Below are positions 20,400-30,819 of a stretch of 32,671 nucleotides of DNA, piece after piece; position 1 is the first letter of the stretch, and every line of letters starts with the position of its first letter. The stretch is from Desarmillaria ectypa (lineage: Eukaryota; Basidiomycota; Agaricomycetes; Agaricales; Physalacriaceae): NCBI GenBank assembly GCA_030407005.1, contig JAUDYN010000023.1, forward strand, positions 1-32,671. Reading direction: 5' to 3'. Made by a program: the position numbers and the translations under genes. The notes below the pieces were generated by a model. It was not told the DNA's origin and did not search any database. It saw nothing but the letters and a program-made list of their open reading frames with translations.

Positions 20400-21197
20400 G
20401 CAAGATATTTCCATGTCTGGATGAATTCTGGGCCAAAGGATCCTAGTCTTGACATCACTTCTTCAAAGTTCCCATACTTTACTTCTGAAGAGACCAAGAA
20501 TTGCTTGGTTGGCATTATTAAGGTCTGGCCACTTAAAATCTAGGCTTTCAGAGTTAAAGGGGTCATCAGTATTTCTAGGAGTGGCCAGGAGTAGGGAGTC
20601 ACTAGGGAGTTTGATAAGAAGGAGAGAGGATAAGGAATTGCTGTCCTCTCTGTCAACTGGCCAGGGGTTTCATTCCTGGGTAGTGGCCTAGGGTCTGTAT
20701 GAGTGGTTGAAATGAAGTATACCCATCCTGGCATAGTTTGTTGATCATATTCTTGCATGATCTGAGTAGGCAGGAGTGTATAAGGATAGTGAGTGACTAG
20801 GGGTTTAGAACCTAATCTCTAAGTCCCACATGTATTCCTTCACAGTAGAGAGTCATTCCAGCCCAGCATGCTAGGTAGTCTGGTTATTCTGATGTGTTGG
20901 GAACTTGTCAGATGACTGGAGGATGAAAGTGATATGATGCCTAGGGAGGTCCTCTTCCTGAGAGAATATCAGACTTGCAGGATCCACTCTAGCAGGGGTT
21001 AGTCTCTGGGGAAGGATATAGTAGAGTGGAAATGATGCAGAGGGTTGTGGTCATAAGACCCTTCTTTGGCATAGGTAGTTGCAAATTTGTTCTTCCCATA
21101 TTAAAAATATGAGCATAGTGAAGAATATAAGTAGAAAAGCACCACCAATAGTGATGCTGAGGGTGATAGTTTGTTTCTGTTGAGGCTCGTTTGTCAT
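20400..21197 (-). pseudogene. membrane-anchored ORF upstream of gag, copy G
   Basis: ATG at 21197; 48 codons are open to TGA at 21053-21051. After MTNEPQQKQTITLSIT there is one strongly hydrophobic segment (IGGAFLLIFFTMLIFLIW), then a basic cysteine-bearing stretch (EEQICNYLCQRR). Homology to copy C continues past the stop: SSDKFPTHQNN, YARMGILHFNH, DFKWPDLNNANQA, LFRSKVWEL, WPRIHPDME. No database family is recognised. It looks like a type-II-like or tail-in anchor at the very N-terminus of the Gag precursor. Function unknown; membrane targeting is inference. Confidence 0.6.
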
Positions 21198-21253
21198 ACA
21201 GTTTGTCTCTTCATGACTGGTGGTGAAGAGGTAGGGTAAATCTCTTAACTAAT

Positions 21254-21638
21254 TGTTAGACCCATGGTCCATGTGATCTTCAGACACACACAATCCCAAT
21301 GGCTGTCTTGCATTCAGACAATCACCTTTGGGCTATAGCTATAGTCTGCTGATCTTAGTGGAGAGTATGTGATATGAAAATAAACTTTAGTTGAGAGGTA
21401 GAGAATATATAGTGATAGCTATACTACTTATATATGTACAATGAAAGGCTAAAGATAGAACTTGTCCTTGAGGAGTCTATATGTGAGTAGAGAGAAAGGG
21501 GTGTGGTATACAAGCAGTTGTAGTAAGAGGACTATAATTAGTAGAAAGTGTGAGGGTTGGAAGGAGATGGATAGCAATAATGATGAGTCCAATTGATTAG
21601 ATGGAAGATAAGATTAAGGAAATGAAAAAATCATAACA
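21254..21638 (-). repeat. 5' LTR of copy G (Family II)
   Basis: 385 bp; TGTTATGATT ... GTCTAACA in element orientation. The first bases match the LTRs of E and C. Downstream ATTAGTTAAGAG matches the TTAGTTGGAAGA that follows the C LTR. AATTC (21639-21643) is the expected target position, partner not visible. Confidence 0.7.
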
Positions 21639-22799
21639 AATTCATGGGAATGGACTGACCTGCATGATGAAGCTTTTGCCTTGTGCAAGGAGGTTCTATC
21701 TAATGTGCCAGTCTGAGGATACATGACCAGAGGACTTCTCTACTGAGTATATACTGATGCTTATGATTATGGTCTAGCAGGGATATTACAGCAAGTTCAA
21801 CCTATCTGTGTGCATGACTTGAAAGAGACTTGATTATTTGACAGGTTGAAAACAGCCTTTGAAAAAGCCAAGATAGTACCACAATTAGTACTATATATTT
21901 CAAAGGAATTCAATAATGTTCCTACTGCACAATCATGGGCTCCTAATTTTGAGAATACTATTGTGTATATGGAATGCATCATCTGTTACTGGTCACAAGT
22001 ATTGAAATCAGCTGAATGTAACTACTCTCCTACTGAAAGTGAAGCTCTAGCATTGAAGGAAGCATTAATTAAATTTCAGTCATATATTAAAGAAGAACAA
22101 ATTCTTGCAATAACTGATCATGCTGCCTTAACCTGGAGTCAAACATTTCAAAATATTAACCAGAGGCTATTAACCTGGGGAACAGTGTTCTCAGCATATC
22201 CAAATTTATATATAGTCCATCACACTGGCCAAGTTCACTCTAATGTTGATCCAATATCCAGATTGTGATGCTGCCTTCCTCCTCAAGAAGGGCCCTCTTC
22301 TGATGCAATAACTCTTGTGGACCTTATAAAATTAGGAACTGATGTAGATCTATTATGAAATATGTTTGAGGAGTTAGGAGAACATTTCAAAGAATGACTA
22401 CTCATAGTAGGATCTAAATTTGTTGCATCAAAAATGCCACAGTCCAATGAATTCACTATTGACCTAGAACATGTTCCAATTGTTCATGGAGAAAATATCA
22501 TGGCAACAACTTGTCTCCTGACTGCTCAAACCCATTCACTTTTAGTAGGACTATCACCCAATGAGTTGGCTACTTGGTAAGCAGCTTATCTTATAGACTA
22601 GCATTTCCATGATGTTCTTCAATCTTTGCAGGATCCAAAGTCTAATATCACTCCAGTGTTTTCTTGGTATTTCTATTCAGATGAAGGACTTTTATACTTT
22701 GAAGATAGCTTGGGAAATAACAGACTATACATTCCAAAATTGCTTCAACTTCAAGTCATAGATCATGTTTACAACTCTCTTACTGAATCAGCATATAGT
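21639..22799 (+). pseudogene. element D: RT end and RNase H (Family III)
   Basis: WEWTDLHDEAFALCKEVLSN, then TDAYDYGLAGILQQ, then an open stretch 21846-22268 of 140 codons with CNYSPTESEALALKEAL (RNase H Glu region), ITDHAALTW (Asp) and IYIVHHTGQVHSNVDPISRL. After TGA at 22266 the linker to integrase is readable: VDLIKLGTDVDLL, GLLYFEDSLGNNRLYIPK, VIDHVYNSLTESAYS, where copy C interrupts. Its 5' part lies left of copy G or is lost. Plus strand, same pol type as many Agaricomycete gypsy elements. Confidence 0.8.
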
Positions 22800-23164
22800 T
22801 GTTATGATTTTTCCATTTTTTCCTTAATCTTATTAAACAGCTTATCACTATGTCACATGATATCATTCATTCATTGATAAAGCACCATCAATTCTCTCAC
22901 ACTACACCACCTGACCATCCACAACATGCAAGTTATACACTATAACCATCTGGACCCCACTATTATTAGTACACAGGCTTTAGTATATAAGTAGTGTATT
23001 CATCATGTATATTCTGCATCTTCTAACTAAACTTAATTCTATACACTCTTCTTCACTCCTCTAAAGATCTAAGCCATGCTCTCAGTCAGAGTGATTGTCT
23101 GAACACAAGACAGTCTGAGAAGTCATGCCTGATCCCAAGATCACATGAGAATGAGGTTCTAACA
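22800..23164 (+). repeat. 5' LTR of copy C
   Basis: 365 bp, TGTTATGATT ... GGTTCTAACA; TATATAA at 22984-22990 serves as the likely TATA box. About 95% identical by eye to 30456-30814, with a short deletion in the 3' copy. Confidence 0.9.
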
Positions 23165-23185
23165 TTAGTTGGAAGATTCCAACCA
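23165..23185 (+). other. primer-binding region of copy C
   Basis: TTAGT followed by TGGAAGATTCCAACC. The TGG start fits a tRNA primer, but the sequence is also a small palindrome (GGAAGATTCC). The tRNA is not assigned; the five-base offset from the LTR is larger than usual. Confidence 0.35.
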
Positions 23186-23234
23186 CTTCATCACCAACTA
23201 GATGCAACAAAGCCCTCAAGTACATGTCTGAAGA

Positions 23235-24060
23235 ATGAAAAAACCAACAAAGCATAACTCTTGGCACTGCTATAGGCGGGGCCATTCTATTGGTGATATT
23301 CACCACACTATTCATACTAGCTTATGAAGAAGAAATCAGAGCATACTTATGCAGACAAAGAAACCCATGACCTTGACTCCCTCCATGCCCCCCCTCCAAC
23401 ATCCTCTCCATATCCTCCAATGACCAGCTGCCACAAGAGTGGCAACCACAAGTGTGGACACCCAAGTCCAAAAAACTCACCCCCAGGCCCACTTCATGGA
23501 TTCCTTGGAGAAGTTCCCAATGCATGATGGGCCCTTTATCATAGCCAATGACAGGTTGGAATGACTCACCTCCCTCATGCCAGAACACCCACAGAATATA
23601 CAGGCTATGCTTCAGTGACAAGAGTCCCCCCCTTCCCCCTACACTCCCCCAGCCTGTCCTATCCATGTAAGAGTGGGATATAACAATAGTCCCAGGATGG
23701 AAAATCCCCATCCTTAAACCCACCCATATGATCCTTGGGCCATTAAAACACAAGAGTGAGGATCCTGGCCTACAGGAGAAACTGACTGTTCCTCCTCTCT
23801 CCCCCTCATCAAAATCACTAATGACAACTCTCCAGCCAAAGAAATCCTGGCCACTCCTCTTGCCACCAATAGTCCCTTCAACATTGATGAGGCTGACTAC
23901 AAGTGGCCCAAACTCTCTGATATGGACAGGGGCCTATTTCGCCCTTTCAAGACCACTGTCTGGGAGTTATGGCATACCAACATGGAGGCCAGAACTGCCT
24001 GGCCCTGAATCCACCCAGAAATGGACAAGTGGTTGGCCCTTAATAAGAGTGACTTAGTAG
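23235..24060 (+). pseudogene. membrane-anchored ORF upstream of gag, copy C
   Basis: ATG at 23235 lies one frame off from the conserved anchor, across a run of six A. At 23251-23370 the frame reads SITLGTAIGGAILLVIFTTL, FILAY, then EEEIRAYLCRQRNP and TGA. This is one ~20-residue hydrophobic span followed by a charged stretch, closely matching copy G. Further homology: SLEKFPMHDGPF, SPRMENPHP, PYDPWAIKTQE, NIDEADYKWPKLSDMDRG, LFRPFKTTVWELWHTNME, TAWP, stop, IHPEMDKWLALN. Stops are TGA or TAG. No known family recognised. The position directly after the LTR suggests it is the N-terminal part of a long Gag precursor. Confidence 0.6.
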
Positions 24061-24385
24061 GAGGGCCTAATCCAGGCCCCAGGGCTCCAACCAAGAACAA
24101 TTGAAGAGTGATGCATACTAGGATGTGCACTCAGGGATCTGGCAAGAAGAGAGACCAACCAAAGAGAATAGATAGGGTTTAGCACCTAATTTTAGTAGTT
24201 TTATATATCCATCAGGCTACTATAGTGGGCTGGAATCTTTTCAGCCCTAATATATATCTTACTCCCACTATCCGCCCAACACCCTCTTCCTACAACTACA
24301 ACCACTCTTGGACTCACCACCACATGGACAGGTCCAACAATCTGACTATCACTCATATTAGGGTGATAGTACTCTATTTGCAGGC
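24061..24385 (+). other. leader module between anchored ORF and gag, copy C
   Basis: Degenerate coding sequence (YYSGLESFQP, stop, YISYSHYPPNTL), homologous to the F and G leaders. Ends in CTCTATTTGCAG directly before the gag ATG; TATTTGCAG is conserved in F and G and may be a 3' splice site. Confidence 0.45.
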
Positions 24386-25660
24386 ATGGGAGAAGAACCC
24401 AAGTCCAGCACCACCCTGGCAGGTCAAACTCCTGCTACAGAAAAAGAACTTTGACAAGCAATAAAAACCACATTAGCTGAGAAGAAACAGTGTATCAAGA
24501 AAATGTGAGAAGAACTTGCCACAGAAGAAGCGATGAGAAACCAAATGGCAGAGTATCTCTGTGAGGAGAAAGAAAAGGAATCTGAATGGAGAAGACCCAT
24601 AGAACCCCCACATAGATACCCCACACCTAGGCTGGATTGATACTCAATCCCAAGACTACCCCCAGGAAAAGGCCCTTCCTACCCAATCTCTAATCCAGTA
24701 GGAAACACCTCTGACAGTGTTCCCTACCTGAGTATAAAACCCATAGTTGTTCAACCCCCCAAACTGTTCAAAGAGGACCATGATGATATTGAATGGTTTA
24801 TAGGTGATTGTATCACCTACTTCAAGGTATTCTAACATTACTTCCAGGTACCATCACATCTGGTTTTATTTGCAACCTCTCACTTCGAAGGAGTGGCAAA
24901 AGACTGGTGGGTCTATAAACAACCCAAATTCTGGATAGGAGAAGGTTGAGATAGGTCCCATGCCCACTTTAAATACTCATCATAGAAAGACTTTGTTGAC
25001 CTAATGAACTGACAATTCAGGGATCTGGCAATCAAAGAGGTCCATGAAAAATGAATGTTTGACCTCTGCATGGGAATATAACTGGCCTCCCACTACTTCT
25101 AAAAACTGGAAGAGGAGGCCAAACTGGCAGGATGAAGAACTGATGAACAAGAATGCAGCACCCTGGTAAAAGCTGTCTGACTGAGAGTCCTGACCTCCTA
25201 TATGATGTTCATCTCAAACATAGGTGTCAACATTCTATGCACCTACCCAAAATGGAAGGAATGAATCTTGCACATGTATGAAGAAAGACAGTGCAAGTGG
25301 GTCTTCAACCAGACAGCAGAAATCACCAGAGAAGAACAAAAGAAGGAAATGTGCCCACCCCCTCCTAATCAACTCAGTGGTAAAACTGCCACTAGGGTGA
25401 CAGGATACTCAGCACCAAAGCCAGTGGCCCTAACTGCTCCCAACCAGGATAATTTGACAGACTGGTGGATAACATATGGGAGTGGGAAGCTAATGGAAAT
25501 AGACTGATGAAAGGTGGAGGGATGTTGTTTCAGATGTGATGAGAAAGGGCATATGGTGAAAGATTGCTCTAAGAGAAAGGAGTATAAGGACATTAGGTCA
25601 GTAGAGCCCACTAATGAAGTGGTGCCACCTATAACCAAAATGGAGGAAGTAAAAGACTAG
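24386..25660 (+). pseudogene. gag: gag of copy C
   Basis: From ATG 24386 to TAG 25658-25660 one frame of 424 codons runs without a net frameshift and carries 15 internal stops (11 TGA, 3 TAA, 1 TAG). Order: helical N-terminus (EEPKSSTTLAGQTPATEKEL), capsid domain (VVQPPKLFKEDHDDIEWFIG, YFQVPSHLVLFATSHFEGVA, KDWWVYKQPKFW), MFISNIGVNIL, YEERQCKWVFNQ, then a complete CCHC knuckle at 25526-25567 (CFRC-DEKG-H-MVKD-C) and a basic tail. Gag forms the particle and binds RNA. Stops sit where F or the family has Arg, Gln or Trp, as expected from cytosine deamination. Confidence 0.85.
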
Positions 25661-26730
25661 GTTGACAAATGTTTGATTCTCCTTGCTTGACCAAATCCTC
25701 AAAAGGTGAGTCCTTGGTTCTCATGGGTCAGACTGAAATACATGCATCTAGATAATTACCTACAAAAAATATATCACACATGACTTTACAGACTCCAAAA
25801 CTGAATATCACTGAAGAATTGAAAAAGAACAGGTATGTCACACTTCTGAAAAAGCTGACACAATAATCTATAGTGAATCCTGAGTCTCTGACAAGGTGCA
25901 GGATTTGCTGGGTGGTGCTGGCACTGCCACAAAGTCCACTGAGAACCTTGCACAGCAGATCTGACTGGATATGTGGGTAAAACCATGGACAGGGGTCAGT
26001 AGACAGGATGCTCTTAGATCTCTGAAGCTGAACACCCCAGCACCTCTGTTTAAGGAGTCAAGTCTAAATCAAACCTTGCTAGGGTTGGTGAGGGAAACAA
26101 GCACCTAACAAGGCCAAAGATGGACAAGTAGTGAAGAACATGTGCCACTCCAGAACAGTCAGGTGAAACCAATGGGCAAACCAACAGTAATGATGGATTA
26201 CATATCAGTGACAGGTCCCTGTTCTGAGTACTCTGCTGGAAAAGGTGATATGATGACCCTTCACTCCTTGGTAGCCAAAGAATAGGAGGAAGCTGCTAGC
26301 ACCCAGGCAGTAAAAAGGGGGCATATCAGTAGAACCACCACCATCATTAAAGTACCCAATGAAGAGGATGACATGGCATTCCTACAATGGAAGGTGAAAC
26401 AGTCCAAACCCAGTACTCTGACACCTGAAGTCCTATCTAACAAGGAGGTACCAATCTCCAAAATCCCACTAGTCACAGGGGTACCCAACCATGTATGGTA
26501 CAAACTCTTCAGAGTTGACTGGACTCTATGAGCTATTCATACTGCTAAGAATTTGGCCATTGCCAAAGCTGCTCTCTCTACATAGGTTCATCCCAAGCAA
26601 CTTAGAGAGATCACCAATGAGCTCCTCACAAGCTTGAAAACTGGAAAGAGTCAAGCTTGAGAGCAGCTCTATGAACTCCACAAACCTATATGCTATATCT
26701 GAGGAACTAAAAGTTTGGGAAGGGACTTCT
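25661..26730 (+). pseudogene. gag-protease linker of copy C
   Basis: Broken coding sequence: HSLVAKE, stop, EEAASTQAVKRGHISRTT, KVPNEEDDMAFLQWKVKQ, EVPISKIPLVTGVPNHVW, HPKQLREITNELLTSLKTG. The frame differs from gag, so one frameshift or programmed shift separates them. No catalytic motif. Contains one ACTAGT near 26470. Confidence 0.55.
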
Positions 26731-27150
26731 TGGTGGAAGTGTAATTGACTCCTTGCACTGGAATGAAATCTTTATTCACCAAGGCATTACTAGATAGTGC
26801 CTACACTGGCAGTTCAATTAACCGGTTGTATGTACAATAACACCAAATTGACACCCAACAATCTACCTCCCCCATTCCAGTATACAATGTGAATGGAACC
26901 TGCAATAAGGTGGGTGATATCACTGAATTTGTAGAACTCTGAATAACCATTGGAGGGCATATGGAACAAATTAACCTAGCAGTTACCAACTTAGGGTTGA
27001 AAACTGTCTACCTAGGCCACGATTGGCTCAAACATCATAATCTAGTAATCAATTGGAAAACTGGAGCTATAATCTTTGCACATTGCTCCTGTGTAAAGAA
27101 TCCTCTTCCCCTTCCAGATCATGATGATGAAGACCAATAGAATGAAGAAC
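26731..27150 (+). pseudogene. aspartic protease of copy C
   Basis: KSLFTKALLDSAYTGSSINR with the active-site triad at 26793-26801 reading DSA instead of DSG, then PVYNVNGTCNKVGDITEF, TIGGHMEQINLAVTNLG and LGHDWLKHHNLVINW, the conserved end of gypsy proteases. Two stops (TAA, TGA) interrupt it. Confidence 0.8.
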
Positions 27151-28120
27151 TAGAGGAAGGAGAAACCATCCTCACCATCAACATGCAAAAGGAACTTACT
27201 ATCCAAGCAGTACATCATGTAAATGAATTAGCTGCAGCTGCTAATGCCAAGAAACTGAAGAAAACCTTCAAGGAACTAGTACTATCTCAGTATCAAAGCT
27301 TTAGAGATCTATTCTCTAAAGAAAGCTTTGACAAATTACCCAAGAGAAAACCCTGGGATCATGCTATTGAGCTTACTCCCAATGCCAAATCTATCCTAGA
27401 CTGTAAAGTCTATCCCCTTAATCAAAATGAACAAGAACAGCTTAATAAGTTTCTAGATGAGAATCTGAACTCTGGACAAATTTACCCCTCTAATACTCCT
27501 TTGCATCCGCATTCTTTTTGTAAAAAAGAAAGATGGGGCCCTTCATCCAGTTCAGGATTATTAAAAACTTAATAAAATGATGATTAAAACTGCTAGCCTC
27601 TTCCTCTCATTTCAGAACTCATTGATAAATTATGAGGAGCCAAGTACTTCTCTAAACTCAATGTTTGATGGGGATATAACAATATATGCATTTGGGAAGG
27701 AGATGAAGAAAAGGCCACCTTCTGAACCAATCATGGACTCTTTGAACCCACAGTAATGTTCTTTGGTCTTATGAATTCTCCCACTATCTTTCAATAGATG
27801 ATGAATAATATATTCAAAGACCTGATTGCCAGGGGAAAAGTTACCATCTATCTCGACGATATCCTCATATTTACCAAGAGATTAGATGAACATTGATCTG
27901 TAGTCCAACAAGTTCTTCAATGTCTACAGGAAAACAAACTATTTCTCAAAGCCAAGAAATGTGAATTCAAGGTACTCGAAACTGAATATTTGGGGGTTAT
28001 CATCAGCCAGGATGTGATCTGCATGGACCCCATCAAAATAAGTGAGATTGCTGAATGGCCAACCCCAAAGAAAAAGAAGGAACTCTAATCCTTCCTCAGA
28101 TTCACTAATTTTTACCAAAA
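27151..28120 (+). pseudogene. pol: reverse transcriptase of copy C
   Basis: 129 codons are open at 27183-27572: FSKESFDKLPKRKPWDHAIE, NLNSGQIYPSNTPLHPH, FCKKERWG. After a frame break: AKYFSKLNV, GLMNSPTIFQ, stop, MMNNIFKDLIARGKVTIY, and the intact catalytic box YLDD at 27849-27860. RLDEH is followed by TGA where Arg is typical; KAKKCEFKVLETEYLGVIIS and FLRFTNFYQNFI finish the thumb region. The active site survives but the frame does not. Confidence 0.85.
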
Positions 28121-28660
28121 TTTCATATGCAACTACTCCAAGATTGTATGGCCTCTCACTCAATTACTGGGAAAGCCAACTGGAACTGGAGATCTGACCA
28201 AGAGCAAGCATTTGCACAGCCCAAAACCCAGATGACAACTTATGTCATCCTCACAATTCTCTCAGATAAGGGAAAATTCAGGGTAGAAGCTGACTCAAGC
28301 AATGAGGCTATAGGAGTGGTTCTAAGTCAAAAACAGAGTGGGAAGTGGAGACCAGTTGCCTTTATGTCCAAGCATTAACAGCCACAGAATGCAAACTATG
28401 AAAATTTATGACAAAGAGTTGCTGGCTATAATGCTTGTGCTAGAAGAATGGTGTCACTATCTGATGGGGGCCAAGGAAGAGATTGAGATCTGAACAGATC
28501 ATCAGAACCTCCAGTACTTCTGCAAACCTCAGAAACTGAATAACCAACAAGCTTGATGGGTCATGGAACTGGCAGAGTATCATTTCACTCTCTAACACAA
28601 GGCAGGAGTCACCAATAAAAAGGTGGACCTTCTCAGTTGAAGGGATGACCATGACCAAGG
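28121..28660 (+). pseudogene. RNase H of copy C
   Basis: Open stretch 28127-28378, partly out of frame at its start, containing VILTILSDKGKFRVEADSSN (first Asp), EAIGVVLSQKQSGKWRPVAF and MSKH. Then YDKELLAIMLVLEEW (Glu), HYLMGAKEEIEI, stop, DHQNLQYF (Asp), QAWVMELAEYHF-like sequence and KKVDLLS with TGA at 28638-28640, the same nonsense position as in copy E. Confidence 0.8.
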
Positions 28661-29550
28661 AAAACAAGACAATCACAACATGATCATCCTCTCCCCAGAA
28701 CACTTCCAGGCACTCATACTGCCAACCATGAACAAACAGACAACATGTATAAGAGATGCTACTTGACAGAAGAACCAATGGGATCAAGGGATTTTGAAGT
28801 CACTTGATCACAAATGAGGAATCACACAGGAAGAAGGAATCCTGTACTATGATGGATGTATCTACATTCCCTGAGACCATTTGCTCTGGGGAGAACTTAT
28901 CTCTTATTGTCACAATCATATTATAGCAGGACACCTGGGAATAGCCAAAACTACTGAGCTAGTACTCAGGGAATATTGGTGGCCAAAACTCCAAAAAGAC
29001 GTCAAAGTATACATCAAAGGCTGCAAAACCTGTCAAAGAATGAAAAGTGACACACAAGCCAAAGCCACCCCCCTTCACCCCAATACTATCTCTAACAGTC
29101 CCTGGACACATATATCTGTTGATATGGTCACCAGATTACTAGAATCAGATGGTTATGATGCTCTACTAGTCACCATTGATCACTTTTCAAAAGCAATTAT
29201 CCCAATAGCCTGTCATGAAGAACTATTGGCAGAAGGATGGGCCCAAATCCTTCAAGACCATGTATATGCCAAACATGGGTATGCCTCAGATCATCATCTC
29301 AGACAGAGGGACCACAATTTGTTTCCAACTTCATGAAAGAACTGTATCAGATACTAAACATCACTCAAACTGCATCCACTGCCTATCATCCACAAACCAA
29401 TGGACAGACTAATGAGGTCAACCAGGAGATCGAGAAGTATCTCCAGAGATTCATCAATCACAGGCAAACAGATTGGAATGAATGGTTGCTATTAGCTGAA
29501 TTCACCTATAATAATTGTACCCACTCAGCCACCAGGAAAGTCCATTCATG
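28661..29550 (+). pseudogene. integrase of copy C
   Basis: Zinc module HNHIIAGHLGIAKTTELVLR, YWWPKLQKDVKVYIKGCKTC with Cys at 29022 and 29031. DDE core: Asp 29121-29123 (SVDMVT), Asp 29302-29304 (IISDRG), then an extra base shifts the frame before PQFVSNFMKEL. At the Glu position the sequence reads GQTNEVNQ, so the catalytic Glu codon is Asn with Glu one residue later. FINHRQTDWNEWLLLAEFTY follows. Inactive. Confidence 0.85.
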
Positions 29551-30423
29551 AGGTTATACAGAAGAATCCACAAATAATTCCCAAAACAGGATGATCCATC
29601 TATTTGCAAACCTAACAGCCATGGAATTCACTGACACCCATGGCACAGGTACACAAAGAAGTATATGAAGCATTAAAAAAGGCAGCAATACAAATGAAAT
29701 GACAAATATAACAAGAGAAAACAAAGGCATGAGAATACCAAATAGGCGACAAGTCTGGCTTGACACAGTGAATACTCCACCATCCCCATCCAAAAAAGAA
29801 ACTTGATGGCAAATGAACAGGACTGTTCATGAATCCTTGAAAAAGCCGAGTGTCAGCATACAAGCTGAAACTACCACCACACTGGAAAATTCACCTGTGA
29901 TTCAATGAGAAGCTGTTAACCTCATACAATGCACCTCTTTCTTCCCAATCAACAACAACCAACCCCCCCCCCCCCCCCTTCCCCTGACCTTGTTAATAGA
30001 CAGGAGAATATGAGATGAGGAGATATTAGACTCCCAAACCCATCGAGTATATGGAAAAAAGGGATAATCATCAAAGGAAGTCACAGACTACTTCATCAAA
30101 TGGAAAGAACGGACTCAAGAGCACAATTCTTGGGTCCAAGACATGGAGATGAGCAATGTCCAGGAAGCAATCACTGAATATGAAAAGAATGTTAACTGCA
30201 TTTTATATTCAACCAAAATTATAACCAATGACAAAATAGTGATCAAAATACTTGACTATGAGTATTCTGATAAAGGCAATGTCATATACCTCACCCTATG
30301 AAAAGATGGATTCTGGAAATGGATCATTAATCTGAATCAGGACCAATGGAAAGTACTAGTCAACCAATACTAGATTGACCAAGCTAAATCTCAACTTGAA
30401 ACCCCACAAGAAGAACCTTAGCA
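29551..30423 (+). pseudogene. integrase C-terminus and chromodomain tail of copy C
   Basis: QVWLDTVNTPPSPSKKKLDG-like sequence, GPF-type module remnants, then a homopolymer of 16 C (29963-29978) where copy E has the proline linker. Chromodomain: SSKEVTDYFIKWKERTQEHN, SWVQDMEMSN, ITEYEKN (about 30072-30190). Second chromo-like unit at about 30226-30372: IVIKILDYEYSDKGNVIYL, DGFWKWIINLNQDQWKVLV. Ends PQEEP then TAG. The two-unit layout matches copy E. Confidence 0.75.
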
Positions 30424-30440
30424 GTCAGGATGACTGCTTT

Positions 30441-30455
30441 AACAACAAGGGGTAA
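30441..30455 (+). promoter_or_regulatory. polypurine tract of copy C
   Basis: AACAACAAGGGG then TAA, directly before the 3' LTR; parallels 6001-6015 in copy E. Confidence 0.6.
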
Positions 30456-30814
30456 TATTATGTTTTCCATTTTTCCTTAATTTTATCAAACAGCTTATCA
30501 CTATGTCACACAATATCATTTATTCATTGATAAAGCACCATCAATTCTCTCACACTACACCACCTGACCATCCACAACATGCAGGTTATACACCATAACC
30601 ATCTGGACCCCACTATTATTAGTACACAGGCTTTATATAAGTAGTGCATTCATCATGTATATTCTGCATCTTCCAACTAAACTTAATTCTATACACTCTT
30701 CTTCACTCCTCTAAAGATCTAAGCCATGCTCTCAGTCAGGGTGATTGTCTGAACATGAGACAGCCTGAGAAGTCATGCCTGATCCCAAGATCACATGAGA
30801 ATGAGGTCCTAACA
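30456..30814 (+). repeat. 3' LTR of copy C
   Basis: 359 bp; starts TATTATGTTTTCC (first dinucleotide TG changed to TA) and ends GTCCTAACA. TATATAA at 30634-30640. Flanked by ACAGT (30815-30819), partner of ATAGT at 22795-22799. Confidence 0.9.
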
Positions 30815-30819
30815 ACAGT

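Larger units (their letters stand above)
19781..21638 (-). mobile_element. Family II copy G, 5' LTR, leader and gag start
   Basis: On the minus strand: LTR (21638-21254), a membrane-anchored N-terminal open frame (21197-21051, homologous continuation to about 20400), aromatic leader module (20130-20300), then gag start LLFAAVGEESGTSSGS and EEQLQLAREQLAQKK, cut by the solo LTR. It aligns in order with 22800-24470 of copy C. Inserted in element D: bases from 21639 read D reverse transcriptase on the plus strand. Confidence 0.75.
22800..30814 (+). mobile_element. Family II chromovirus, full-length copy C
   Basis: 8.0 kb element with LTRs at 22800-23164 and 30456-30814, flanked by ATAGT (22795-22799) and ACAGT (30815-30819), one mismatch. 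Contents in order: membrane-anchored ORF, gag with CCHC knuckle, protease, RT, RNase H, integrase, two-unit chromodomain tail, polypurine tract. Inserted within the integrase zinc region of D: removing it rejoins VYNSLTESAYS to GFHKCYNHLTTTHYW. CpG is nearly absent (0 in 28021-28620). Decay is mainly by stop codons. Confidence 0.9.

Noticed and set aside
23322..23753. 143-codon minus-strand open frame
   Set aside because: Shadow of the membrane-anchored ORF of copy C, which is conserved on the plus strand with copy G.
4209..30300. UGA reassignment (stop read as an amino acid), given the excess of TGA
   Set aside because: TGA sits mostly at Arg (CGA) positions and TAG/TAA also occur at Gln and Trp positions. 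This is the pattern of deamination, not a changed code; UGA=Trp would not fit.
22800..30814. 22800-23164 and 30456-30814 as unrelated dispersed repeats
   Set aside because: They bracket one element in the correct order, with matching 5-bp flanks (ATAGT/ACAGT) and a polypurine tract before the second, so they are the LTR pair of copy C.
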